Positions 25,570 through 33,756 of a DNA stretch of 51,426 nt are shown here, in pieces (the first letter of the stretch is position 1; each line of letters starts with the position of its first letter). Under the pieces are notes generated by a model that searched no databases, was not told the DNA's origin, and saw only the letters and a program-made list of their open reading frames with translations. Source of the DNA: an uncultured Gallionellaceae bacterium (GTDB taxonomy: Bacteria > Pseudomonadota > Gammaproteobacteria > Burkholderiales > Gallionellaceae); assembly GCA_903876625.1 (NCBI GenBank), contig CAIRAO010000134.1, positions 1 through 51,426 on the forward strand, given 5' to 3'. A program made the translations under genes and the position numbers.

Positions 25570-26823
25570 ATGAAATTCAATAACAAAATAGTTTCGTTGT
25601 TAACAGTTGGTATTTTAGTATCACCTTTTGCCTACGCTACAAACGGGGATGAAATGATGGCAGTGGGTTCTCAAAGCACAGCACTGGGAGGTACTGGCGT
25701 TGCTAATTTCATGGGTGCAGAAAGCGCATGGGCAAACCCTGCAATGTTGGGTAAGTCAAAGAGCTCGGAAGTCACTGGTGGTGTCAATCTGTTTACGCCA
25801 AAAGTGAACAACACTGGTATGCCTCCTCAGGGTGTTGCTCAAGATAGCAAAGCATCAACAAACTATATCCCTGACGTATCCTATTCAAGCAGAGTTAATG
25901 ATAGCTTGAGCTATGGTGTTGCGGTTGCAGGAATTGCGGGGATGGGCGTTGACTATCAGGCAGCACCGCCTACGCATGTTTATGCCAAGTCAGCATTGAG
26001 TATTCTGAGAGTGCTTCCGACAATCGCCTATAACGCACTAAATTACGGTTTAGGCCTTTCACCTATATTTCAATCAGGCTCATTAAGACTTTCTTACAAT
26101 AATGGACAACCCGGTGGCGATGTAAATTCAACTGGAAGCTCTGATTCTAGTACCGGACTTGGATTTGCTTTAGGAGGATATTTCAATCCGTCATCCGCAA
26201 TGACAATTGGCGCATCTTATCAGTCTGAAATCGCAGCGTCATACGGCAAGCAAATATCTGCTGCAGGCAATGGATTCGGCTTATGTGGTCCATCACCATG
26301 CTTTGGCTCTCCTTTTGCTGATGATTTGAATCAACCTGCCCAAGTCAAAGCAGGTATTGCTTACACTATGGCCGAAAGCCTCACAGTGACTGCTGATTAC
26401 AAATTGATCCAGTGGGGAAGTGCAAAAGGCTACAAAGATTTTGACTGGCAAGATCAGACAGTTGTTGCGATCGGTGCTAAGTACACAGGCTCTGGCTACT
26501 GGCTTGGCTTAGGTTACAATAACGCTAACAATCCAATTGGAACATTACCGGCTAGTGGGCCATCAAACTACCGTAACGCGGCAGTTAATTTCTTCAATAA
26601 TATGTTCTTCCCTGCCGTTGTAACGAACTCATATACTTTAGGCGGTGGATATAATATTTCGAAGGACTTCGCTGTTGAAGCTTCTGCTGTTATGACGCCT
26701 CAAGTAACGACAAATGTTGATGTTAGCGGAATCCTAAATGCGCAAGGAGCTCCAGGCTCATACGCTAACACCACAACGCATTCTCAGCAATCTTACGAAA
26801 TATCGTTGCGTTATAAGTTCTAA
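25570..26823 (+). CDS. FadL/OMPP1-family outer-membrane channel
   Basis: The 417-residue protein has a Sec signal peptide (about 23 residues, ending FAYA) and an NGDEMMAVGSQSTALGGTGVANFMGAESAWANPAML region typical of the FadL N-terminal hatch. Alternating beta-strand segments lead to a C-terminal aromatic residue (YEISLRYKF), as expected for outer-membrane insertion. FadL channels take up hydrophobic compounds. Sulfur oxidisers often carry such genes near sox/dsr, so transport of elemental sulfur or polysulfide is plausible but unproven. It lies between dsrE2 and a strong terminator before soxY. Confidence 0.87.
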   Translation: MKFNNKIVSLLTVGILVSPFAYATNGDEMMAVGSQSTALGGTGVANFMGAESAWANPAMLGKSKSSEVTGGVNLFTPKVNNTGMPPQGVAQDSKASTNYIPDVSYSSRVNDSLSYGVAVAGIAGMGVDYQAAPPTHVYAKSALSILRVLPTIAYNALNYGLGLSPIFQSGSLRLSYNNGQPGGDVNSTGSSDSSTGLGFALGGYFNPSSAMTIGASYQSEIAASYGKQISAAGNGFGLCGPSPCFGSPFADDLNQPAQVKAGIAYTMAESLTVTADYKLIQWGSAKGYKDFDWQDQTVVAIGAKYTGSGYWLGLGYNNANNPIGTLPASGPSNYRNAAVNFFNNMFFPAVVTNSYTLGGGYNISKDFAVEASAVMTPQVTTNVDVSGILNAQGAPGSYANTTTHSQQSYEISLRYKF

Positions 26824-26855
26824 ACTAAGAAATTTGCAAGTACTACTGTGATACT

Positions 26856-26882
26856 AAAGCCCGCGAAACTCGCGGGCTTTTT
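26856..26882 (+). terminator. Rho-independent terminator after the FadL-type gene
   Basis: An 11-base GC-rich stem AAAGCCCGCGA pairs with TCGCGGGCTTT across a three-base loop and is followed by more T residues. It lies 33 bases after the stop at 26823 and separates the tusA-dsrE2-fadL group from the sox genes. It is palindromic, so it could also end transcription from the other side. Confidence 0.88.
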
Positions 26883-26923
26883 CTAGTGAAAAGCAAACAT
26901 GCAACTTCTAAAGGAGAGGCTAA

Positions 26924-27406
26924 ATGAAAAATGAATTCAACCTTCAGCGCCGTAATACGCTTAGAGCAGGTGGAGGAATTGGACTCTTTGCACTATTGAC
27001 TGCAGTTGGTTTATTGCGCCCCTTCGATGTTTTAGCTGAGTCTAATAGGGACGCCTTTTCGGCAAAGAATTTGGATGAGGCCTTGACCGCGATGGGTGTA
27101 AAGACTCAAGAAAGTAATGATGTCTTCATTCAACTGACGGTACCTGAGATTGCGGAAAATGGAGCTATCGTTCCCGTTAAGGTGATCAGCACTTATCCGA
27201 AGGTTGAACGCATCTCTATTCTGGTAGAAAAAAACCCTAATGTGTTGGCAGCCAATTTCATTTTCCCTCAGGGAACTGAGCCTATGCTGACCACTCGTGT
27301 CAAGATGGGCCAAACCTGTAATGTCATAGCATTGGTAAAAGCAGATGGCAAATATTACCGCTCTGCTAAAGAGGTAAAGGTAACAGCCGGCGGCTGTGGA
27401 GGTTAA
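26924..27406 (+). CDS. soxY: Thiosulfate-carrier subunit SoxY
   Basis: The 160-residue periplasmic protein has a twin-arginine-type leader (QRRNTLRAGGGIGLF) and the swinging-arm C terminus GGCGG. The cysteine of that arm binds the sulfur substrate covalently. An immunoglobulin-like core follows the leader. AAGGAGAGG gives a strong start at 26924. With SoxZ it forms the carrier on which SoxAX loads thiosulfate and from which SoxB releases sulfate. It opens the sox operon soxY-soxZ-soxA-soxX-soxB. Confidence 0.96.
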   Translation: MKNEFNLQRRNTLRAGGGIGLFALLTAVGLLRPFDVLAESNRDAFSAKNLDEALTAMGVKTQESNDVFIQLTVPEIAENGAIVPVKVISTYPKVERISILVEKNPNVLAANFIFPQGTEPMLTTRVKMGQTCNVIALVKADGKYYRSAKEVKVTAGGCGG

Positions 27407-27450
27407 CCCCCAAACCGATATTAATCCAACATTTAAGGATGGAACAATAA

Positions 27451-27765
27451 ATGGGTAATCCAATGAAGATTCGCGCCGCAGTCAAAGACGGCGTAACTGA
27501 AGTCAAAATTCTCATGCAACATGAAATGGAAACCGGGCTGCGCAAAGATGCTGAAGGAACCTTGGTTCCGGCATGGTTCATCACGGACGTCAAAGCTCAA
27601 CATCAAGGGCGAAACGTCTTGGAAGCACAATTTGGACAATCAATTTCCAAAAACCCGTATCTGCTGTTTCGCTTTAAAGGCGGTGCCGAAGGTGAAAAAA
27701 TCAAGATCAGCTGGGTAGACAATAAAGGCGATAGTCGCGAAGACGAAGTAGCAATTACTGTTTAA
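27451..27765 (+). CDS. soxZ: Sulfur-carrier partner SoxZ
   Basis: This 104-residue beta-sandwich protein begins MGNPMKIRAAVKDGVTEVKILMQHEMETG, and HEMETG is the classic family signature. There is no signal peptide; it is exported with SoxY by hitch-hiking. AAGGA precedes the start. It lies 44 bases after soxY. SoxYZ without SoxCD, as here, typically feeds sulfane sulfur to storage globules and Dsr. Confidence 0.96.
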   Translation: MGNPMKIRAAVKDGVTEVKILMQHEMETGLRKDAEGTLVPAWFITDVKAQHQGRNVLEAQFGQSISKNPYLLFRFKGGAEGEKIKISWVDNKGDSREDEVAITV

Positions 27766-27820
27766 TTACTATACTCAATCAGGCTGAGCACCTAATAACG
27801 TCTCATTTTTTCGAGGGATA

Positions 27821-28645
27821 TTGATGATGAATACCAGCACACTAATAAAGATCACTCTGGGAATGACTCTGGCGATTAGCCAGATAGCAACTGCGGCAGA
27901 AGCCGAAAAGACAGACTCAGATCGAATTGCGCAATACCGAGACATGATTAGTGACGGCAATCCGGCTGACTTTGATGAAATGAATGGCGCCGAGTTGTGG
28001 AAAACGCCTGCCGGACCAAAACATGCGACGCTGGAAACGTGTGATTTGGGTAAAGGTACCGGCGTGGTGAAAGGTGTCTACACTGAATTGCCGCGCTACT
28101 TCAAAGATACCGACAAAGTGCAGGATCTGGAATCGCGTTTGCTGACATGCATGACGACATTGCAAGGCATACCTGAGGCAGAAATTGTCGCGTCGCCTTT
28201 CAGTACTGAAAAGAAAAAGTCTGAAATTTCCATGCTTGCAACCTATGTCGTGGGTCAATCCAAAGGCATGAAAATGGCAGTTTCTGTCAGTCATCCAAAG
28301 GAAAAAGAAGCGTATGAAATCGGCAGACGCATTTTTAATTATCGCGCCGGTCCGTATGACTTTGCCTGCCTGACATGCCATGCAACCAGTGATGTGCGTA
28401 TTCGGATGCAAGACCTGCCTAATCTGAACAAGGCAAAAGATGCGCAAGCAGCTTATGCGAGTTGGCCAGCTTATCGTGTTTCTCAGGGTTTAACACGCAC
28501 ATTTCAATGGCGCTTGAATGATTGCTTCCGCCAACAAAGATTTCCTGAACCCAAATTCGCTTCAGAGGTGACGGTGGATCTGTCGATGTTTTTGGCGGTA
28601 AGTGCAAATGGGGCTGAGTATGCCGGTCCTGGTTTAAAACGATAA
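27821..28645 (+). CDS. soxA: L-cysteine S-thiosulfotransferase subunit SoxA
   Basis: The 274-residue cytochrome has a Sec signal (ending ATAAEA). It contains one CxxCH haem motif, CLTCH at residues 183-187, so it is the mono-haem form. An earlier lone cysteine (LLTCMTTL) stands where the di-haem form would have its first haem. The C-terminal active-site cysteine lies in RLNDCFRQQRFPEP; the family carries a cysteine persulfide there. SoxA with SoxX attaches thiosulfate to SoxY. Two adjacent ATG codons (27821, 27824) make the exact start ambiguous by one residue. Confidence 0.94.
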   Translation: MMMNTSTLIKITLGMTLAISQIATAAEAEKTDSDRIAQYRDMISDGNPADFDEMNGAELWKTPAGPKHATLETCDLGKGTGVVKGVYTELPRYFKDTDKVQDLESRLLTCMTTLQGIPEAEIVASPFSTEKKKSEISMLATYVVGQSKGMKMAVSVSHPKEKEAYEIGRRIFNYRAGPYDFACLTCHATSDVRIRMQDLPNLNKAKDAQAAYASWPAYRVSQGLTRTFQWRLNDCFRQQRFPEPKFASEVTVDLSMFLAVSANGAEYAGPGLKR

Positions 28646-28715
28646 CTTAAAACGCTAACGTAAATTTCGCATAGTTCAGGGTTGGTGTTGCCATACCCGT
28701 TAGGAGAGATAACAA

Positions 28716-29342
28716 ATGAATGCAAAATGGATGATCAAAATCGCGGGAATTTTGGCACTAACTTCACTCACATTGACGGCTCAAGCAGGTACAGACGATG
28801 CTGCATTGGATGCCAAAACCACTGCAATTATTAAACGAGATTTTCATGATAAAGGAATTGCCAAAGCTGATAGGGTGAATCAGGATGAATTGCAGGCGAT
28901 GTGCAGTAAATATGTAGATAAATTACCCGACTCCATCAAAGCCAAGCTCGAAGCCGCACAAGAGAAAACTATCAAATGGCCTGCAGATGGTAAATATATG
29001 GGCGATTGGAAAGCGGGTGAAAAATTAGCTCAAAGTGGTAAAGGCATGACTTGGAGTGACAAGCCCGATGAACCTGCCGGTGGTAATTGCTACAACTGCC
29101 ACCGCTTGTCATCCATGGAAATCGCTTATGGCACGATAGGACCCAGCCTGCTGAATTTTGGCAAGATACGAGGCAATACAATTGAAGTTCAACGTTATGT
29201 GTTTGGTCGAATTTACAATGCAAAAGCATTGAATGCTTGTGCCAATATGCCGCGCTTCGGTTTCATGGGAATATTGACTGAAGCACAAATTAAGGATTTG
29301 GTTGCGTTGCTGCTGGATCCTGAATCTCCTGTCAATAAATAG
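28716..29342 (+). CDS. soxX: Cytochrome c subunit SoxX
   Basis: This 208-residue periplasmic cytochrome has a signal peptide (ending AQA), an N-terminal extension (residues 25-100) and a single haem motif CYNCH at residues 125-129. A probable Met ligand lies in the C-terminal ANMPRFGFMGILTEAQIKDL segment. The extension marks the longer SoxX type found with mono-haem SoxA. An AGGAGAG site sets the start. SoxX accepts electrons from thiosulfate binding by SoxAX. A palindromic mobile-type element begins four bases after its stop. Confidence 0.93.
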   Translation: MNAKWMIKIAGILALTSLTLTAQAGTDDAALDAKTTAIIKRDFHDKGIAKADRVNQDELQAMCSKYVDKLPDSIKAKLEAAQEKTIKWPADGKYMGDWKAGEKLAQSGKGMTWSDKPDEPAGGNCYNCHRLSSMEIAYGTIGPSLLNFGKIRGNTIEVQRYVFGRIYNAKALNACANMPRFGFMGILTEAQIKDLVALLLDPESPVNK

Positions 29343-29346
29343 AACT

Positions 29347-29614
29347 ATGTCCGTAAATGGAGTTGGTCATTTTTCAAAACACTTCGACTTGCAAACGCAA
29401 AGCACCCCGTCCCCAACCCTCCCCCGGTGGGAGAGGGAGTTGAAATGCTTATCTCTGTTTCGCGGTGTTGAATTTGCCCCCTCTCCCACCGGGGGAGGGT
29501 TGGGGAGGGGGAGAAGTTGGACGTTATGGCTAATCAAATTTGCATAATGGTTAGCGACTTAAAGACGCCATTTACTTGTAGGGTTACGGTGCCTCCAACT
29601 CTATTTACGGACAT
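29347..29614. mobile_element. MITE-like element between soxX and soxB
   Basis: The outer ends are a 20-base inverted repeat with 19 matches (29347-29366, starting ATGTCCGTAAAT, and 29595-29614). Inside is a perfect 27-base palindrome (see the separate repeat entry). There is no open reading frame of transposase size. The 268-base unit therefore looks like a non-autonomous insertion. No clear target-site duplication is visible at its edges. It accounts for most of the 325-base gap 29343-29667. Confidence 0.72.
29411..29505. repeat. GC-rich 27-base perfect inverted repeat inside the element
   Basis: The arm 29411-29437 is fully complementary to 29479-29505 with a 41-base loop. The arms include CCCTCCCCCGGTGGGAGAGGG. 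In RNA it would fold very stably and could weaken transcription into soxB or protect the upstream soxYZAX message. The sequence type resembles widely dispersed REP elements. Confidence 0.85.
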
Positions 29615-29667
29615 CATCAACAAATAATGTCAGGTGATGCTGGCAGTTTTCAGTTAAGGAGATTTAC

Positions 29668-31392
29668 ATGGATATGAATCGCCGTGAGTTCATGCAAATA
29701 CTGGCAATTGCCTCTGCTGGAGGGTTTCTACTGAAAAATAGCGAAAGCTTTGCGGCGAATGATACCTCACGCATATACGATCTGGCTCGTTATGGGAATG
29801 TCAGCCTGATGCATATTACCGATAGTCATGCCCAACTGAATCCCATCTATTTTAGAGAACCTGAAATTAATTTGGGTGTCGGCGCGATGAAAGGACTGCC
29901 GCCGCATTTGGTCGGAAATGCGTTACTCAAGCATTTCGGCGTCCAGCCGGGCACACCTGAAGCTCACGCTTATACCAGTCTTAACTATATCGAAGCTGCC
30001 CGCAATTACGGCAGGGTGGGTGGATTTGCACATCTCGCCACGCTGGTCAAACAGATACGCGCATCGCGTCCGGGTTCTTTGCTTTTGGATGGTGGAGACA
30101 CTTGGCAGGGCACAGGTCAGGCGATGTGGAGCAAGGGCCAGGACATGATCGAGGCATGTCTGGAGTTGGGCGTGGATGTGATGACCATGCATTGGGAATG
30201 CACCTACGGCGCACAACGTATCAAAGAAGTCGAAGAGGGTATTCTGCATGGCAAGATGGATGTGGTTGCGCAAAACGTAAAGACCACTGATTTTGGCGAC
30301 CCGGTTTTCAAGCCTTATGTCATCAGAGAAATCAATACCATCCCGGTAGCGATCATTGGACAGGCCTTCCCCTACAGCACCATTGCTAATCCGCGTTATT
30401 TTGTGCCCGATTGGTCTTATGGAATACAGGAAGAAAATCTTCAACAAACAATAGACGAGGCGCGCAAGAAAGGTGCGCAGGTCGTGGTGCTGTTGTCACA
30501 TAATGGCATGGATGTGGATCTAAAATTGGCCTCACGAGTGAATGGCCTAGATGCCATTTTGGGTGGGCACACGCATGACGGCATACCAGCACCTATCGCG
30601 GTAAAGAATCGCGTTGGTACAACCTTGGTCACCAATGCAGGTTCGAATGGTAAATTTCTTGGCGTGCTGGATTTCGAAGTTAAAGCAGGCAAGGTGGCAA
30701 GTTTCCAGTACAAACTACTACCAGTATTCGCAAACCTGTTGGCGGAAGACAAGAGTATGGCCGCATTGATGCAGAAACATCGCGCACCGTATGAAAGTAA
30801 ACTTTCAGAAAAACTCGCTACTACTGATGGCTTGTTGTATCGCCGTGGTAACTTTAACGGCAGCTTCGATCAATTGATACTCGATGCACTCATGAAAGAG
30901 AAGGATGCACCTATCGCCTTCTCACCTGGGTTTCGCTGGGGTACCTCTTTGCTACCGGGTTCTACGATCACCATGGAAGATGTGCTTAATCAAACGGCTA
31001 TTACCTACCCAACCACGACAGTGAACAACATGACCGGTGCTCAAATCAAAGTGGTACTGGAAGATGTAGGCGACAATCTGTTTAACCCGGATCCTTATTA
31101 CCAGCAGGGCGGAGATATGGTACGTGTGGGTGGACTTGAATACACCTGCGAACCGGGAGCCGTAATGGGCAATCGTATTCAGGACATGCAACTCAACGGC
31201 AAACCGCTGGACGCGAATAAAACTTACAAAGTCGCTGGCTGGGCTCCTGTTTCTGAAGCCGCGCGGGACAAGGGGGGCGAACCGATCTGGGATTTGGTGG
31301 CACGCCATTTACGTAATGAGAAAGTGGTTAAAGTATCCACGCCCAATGTGCCGAAATTAAAAGGTGTTGCAGGAAATCCGGGTATGATCTGA
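29668..31392 (+). CDS. soxB: S-sulfosulfanyl-L-cysteine sulfohydrolase SoxB
   Basis: This 574-residue periplasmic enzyme has a twin-arginine-like leader (NRREFMQILAIASAGGFLL). Its N-terminal metallophosphatase domain has metal ligands in HITDSHAQL, LLDGGDTWQG, MTMHWECTYG, LLSHNGMD and LGGHTHDG. The C-terminal 5'-nucleotidase-like domain spans about residues 380-560. It uses dimanganese to hydrolyse sulfate from SoxY-bound thiosulfonate. AAGGAG precedes the ATG. The neighbours are soxX (across the MITE-like element) and two accessory periplasmic genes. Confidence 0.96.
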   Translation: MDMNRREFMQILAIASAGGFLLKNSESFAANDTSRIYDLARYGNVSLMHITDSHAQLNPIYFREPEINLGVGAMKGLPPHLVGNALLKHFGVQPGTPEAHAYTSLNYIEAARNYGRVGGFAHLATLVKQIRASRPGSLLLDGGDTWQGTGQAMWSKGQDMIEACLELGVDVMTMHWECTYGAQRIKEVEEGILHGKMDVVAQNVKTTDFGDPVFKPYVIREINTIPVAIIGQAFPYSTIANPRYFVPDWSYGIQEENLQQTIDEARKKGAQVVVLLSHNGMDVDLKLASRVNGLDAILGGHTHDGIPAPIAVKNRVGTTLVTNAGSNGKFLGVLDFEVKAGKVASFQYKLLPVFANLLAEDKSMAALMQKHRAPYESKLSEKLATTDGLLYRRGNFNGSFDQLILDALMKEKDAPIAFSPGFRWGTSLLPGSTITMEDVLNQTAITYPTTTVNNMTGAQIKVVLEDVGDNLFNPDPYYQQGGDMVRVGGLEYTCEPGAVMGNRIQDMQLNGKPLDANKTYKVAGWAPVSEAARDKGGEPIWDLVARHLRNEKVVKVSTPNVPKLKGVAGNPGMI

Positions 31393-31415
31393 AAAAGGTC
31401 TAAGTAAATTGGAGA

Positions 31416-31931
31416 ATGAAAATAATGTATAAAATAAGTATTCTTATTTCACTTCTTCTGGCGCTCACTATGCAATCCGCAGTTGCTGCTGAGCCAGTGG
31501 ACGGTATCAGTTATACCGACGTGAAATTGCAAATCGCACGTATTCAAGTTCAGGATAGTGTCAGTTTTGATGATGCAGTTGAATCTCTCAAGTTGCGTGC
31601 CAATCAGCGAAATCTCAAGTTTGTCGGCGTTAACCAGATATACAAAGAAATCGCATCACTCACTGGAAAGCCAGCCAAGCGCATGGAGATTTTTAATTTT
31701 TGTGATGGATTAACCGCTAATAAAATGTTGACCGCTGACCCGTTGATGGTTGCCTTTATGCCCTGTCGAATTGCGATCATTGAAGACATGCAAGGAAAAC
31801 GCTGGGTCATTTCCATGATGATGGATATCAAACTCATTCAAGCGATGCCGGATGAAACACGCAAGAGCGCTGAGCATGTCATGGAGTCTATGAAGGACAT
31901 GATGGTTGCTGCAAGCAAAGGCGATCTCTAA
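31416..31931 (+). CDS. Periplasmic DUF302 protein
   Basis: The 171-residue protein has a signal peptide (ending AVAAE) and a DUF302 core: FDDAVESLKLRANQRNLKFVGVNQI, then a cysteine in IFNFCDGLTANKML, then FMPCRIAIIEDMQGKRWV. A second ATG (31425) with better ribosome-site spacing may be the true start. DUF302 proteins are small soluble proteins of unknown function. This one carries two cysteines in the core. It follows soxB by 23 bases and precedes the DsrE-like gene by 31, so a role in periplasmic sulfur handling is likely but unproven. Confidence 0.8.
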   Translation: MKIMYKISILISLLLALTMQSAVAAEPVDGISYTDVKLQIARIQVQDSVSFDDAVESLKLRANQRNLKFVGVNQIYKEIASLTGKPAKRMEIFNFCDGLTANKMLTADPLMVAFMPCRIAIIEDMQGKRWVISMMMDIKLIQAMPDETRKSAEHVMESMKDMMVAASKGDL

Positions 31932-31962
31932 ATAACTGACTAACTAAAATGAGAGAATACGC

Positions 31963-32403
31963 ATGAATAAATATTTTGCTGCTCCATTGTTGCTTTTGCT
32001 CGCATCGATATCTTCAAGTTTGCACGCGGCAGAAACGCCAACAGAAAAGAAAGACGCGGCGCAAGTCAGTGTGGTTTTTCAAGTCAGCGACGACGATGCC
32101 AAGAAATGGAATCTGACATTAAATAATGTAAAGAATTTGCAACAGGAACTGGGGGCTGGCAATGTCGTTATAGAAATCGTAGCGTACGGTCCAGGTATTA
32201 ATATGCTCAAGTTTGAATCACCGGTATCGGATCGTGTTGATGAAACATTAAAAGCCAGGGTCAAAATCGTTGCCTGCGAGAATACGATGAAATCGCTAAA
32301 ATTGAGCAAGGGGGACATGATGTCAACGATTGGTTATGTTCCCGCAGGTATTGTAGAAATTATTAAAAAGCAAAAAGAAGGTTATGCCTACATTCGGCCA
32401 TAA
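31963..32403 (+). CDS. Periplasmic DsrE-family protein
   Basis: The 146-residue protein has a clear signal peptide (ending LHAAE). The following domain resembles the DsrE/DsrF-like fold, with strands VSVVFQVS and VVIEIVAYGPGINML and then VKIVACENTMKSLKLSKGDM. The latter holds a cysteine at the position used for sulfur binding in the family. Unlike dsrE, dsrF and dsrH it is exported. It closes the sox operon and may take a sulfane group from SoxY or a periplasmic persulfide; that is inference. Confidence 0.8.
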   Translation: MNKYFAAPLLLLLASISSSLHAAETPTEKKDAAQVSVVFQVSDDDAKKWNLTLNNVKNLQQELGAGNVVIEIVAYGPGINMLKFESPVSDRVDETLKARVKIVACENTMKSLKLSKGDMMSTIGYVPAGIVEIIKKQKEGYAYIRP

Positions 32404-32439
32404 TGATTTATTTCAGAAGTACTCTAACTGAACTCAAAA

Positions 32440-32460
32440 GCAAGCACACTTGCAAATAAT
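32440..32460 (+). terminator. Weak hairpin after the sox operon
   Basis: GCAAG-CACA-CTTGC (32440-32453) followed by AAATAAT is a small stem-loop 36 bases after the last sox-linked gene, where it meets the chemoreceptor gene running the other way. The stem is short and the T run poor, so this is only a possible terminator. Confidence 0.35.
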
Positions 32461-32481
32461 TTTGGATGTTAGGTTCGGAAA

Positions 32482-33666
32482 TTAGACTACAAATTTTTTC
32501 GCGATGTCATTGAGGTCATTAGCTGCAGTAACCATGCTTTCAGCTTCTTTGATACACGTTGCAGTTAAATCCACAGCCGTGTCTGTTCTTGTTTGATTTT
32601 CAGCAATACGAGACAGGACGATGCCTACCAGCATTTGTTGGTCATCAGCAGCCTCATGCACAGCTTCAACAGAAGTTTTCATCGAAGCCGTAGCTAGCTC
32701 TATCTGAGAGAAAATTTCCGAGGATGCTTTTGCAGCAAGCAATCCCTCGCGTACTGCGTTGGCGTTTTCTTTAGAAATGCTGACTGTCGATGCAACATCA
32801 ACCCCAACTCTTTTCAACACAGCGTCTATGCGAGTAGTCGCTTGTGATGCCTGCTCGGATAGTTTTCTGACTTCGTCTGCTACAACTGCAAATCCACGAC
32901 CATGTTCACCAGCACGCGCAGCTTCTATTGCTGCATTCAAAGCCAATAGATTGGTTTGTTCGGCTATGGCACGAATAACCGACACTGCGGTTTCCACTTC
33001 CTTGGCGCTGACTTCCAAACTATTAGCATTGGTAGATATTTTATTACTGGCTTCGTCCAATACGGAGATCGATTTTTCAGTCGAATTGACTTGCGTTACC
33101 CCATTTCGAACCAGTTCATCGGCAGAGGATGCGCTTTTCCCGGCTGCATCTGATAGTTCGAGAATGGAGTTCGACGCATCTGCCATCCCTTTGATGACTT
33201 TGATGATCTCTTGCTCATTTTGGCGATATTCGTCCATATTATGACCAAGCGATTGCAAGGATGAGCCGATTTCGATCGCGGTAGCATCAACTGAATTGGC
33301 CGTTCTTGCCATATCCCCCAAAGTTTCTCTCAAAGCGCCCGCCATAGAGTCAAAGCCTTCGGTGATTTCGCCGATGGTATCCGAACTGCGTACTCCGCAA
33401 CCCTCGCGTAAGTCACCTTTACGAATGCGCTCTGAGGCAATGGCTACCTTGCGTAATTTTCGAATAAGGACCCATTCGAGAAGTTTGTGATTTACTACGC
33501 CAATAGTAATGCCGGCGACGATGCAACCAACGCAAAACCACACGAGCATTCCTTCTTTCCAATTTACGAATATGCTTGCGTAGAATGGAAATACCAATCC
33601 CATCATTAATCCGAATCCCAAAAAAGAGTATTTGAGTTGCTTGAGAATTGAAGTGTGCTGTGACAT
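32482..33666 (-). CDS. Methyl-accepting chemotaxis protein
   Basis: The 394-residue protein has two transmembrane helices close together (about residues 12-32 and 40-60), with almost no periplasmic loop. A HAMP region (about 62-120) and a cytoplasmic signalling domain follow. The conserved hairpin tip is [36 protein letters not shown]. Without an external sensor it probably reads an internal or membrane signal such as redox or energy state. It is monocistronic between the sox operon and the accessory cluster. No che genes lie nearby. Confidence 0.92.
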   Translation of the reverse strand: MSQHTSILKQLKYSFLGFGLMMGLVFPFYASIFVNWKEGMLVWFCVGCIVAGITIGVVNHKLLEWVLIRKLRKVAIASERIRKGDLREGCGVRSSDTIGEITEGFDSMAGALRETLGDMARTANSVDATAIEIGSSLQSLGHNMDEYRQNEQEIIKVIKGMADASNSILELSDAAGKSASSADELVRNGVTQVNSTEKSISVLDEASNKISTNANSLEVSAKEVETAVSVIRAIAEQTNLLALNAAIEAARAGEHGRGFAVVADEVRKLSEQASQATTRIDAVLKRVGVDVASTVSISKENANAVREGLLAAKASSEIFSQIELATASMKTSVEAVHEAADDQQMLVGIVLSRIAENQTRTDTAVDLTATCIKEAESMVTAANDLNDIAKKFVV

Positions 33667-33756
33667 GGGAATCTCGATTTATGAATTGATTTGGTGGGTT
33701 AAAACTTCAATGTTTATTTTTATCGGCCTGATATGCAAGAACTTTAGAAGCCTCGT

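Noticed and set aside
26856-26882. Palindrome before soxY as an operator
   Set aside because: The long GC stem with a three-base loop and T tail right after a stop codon is a standard terminator.
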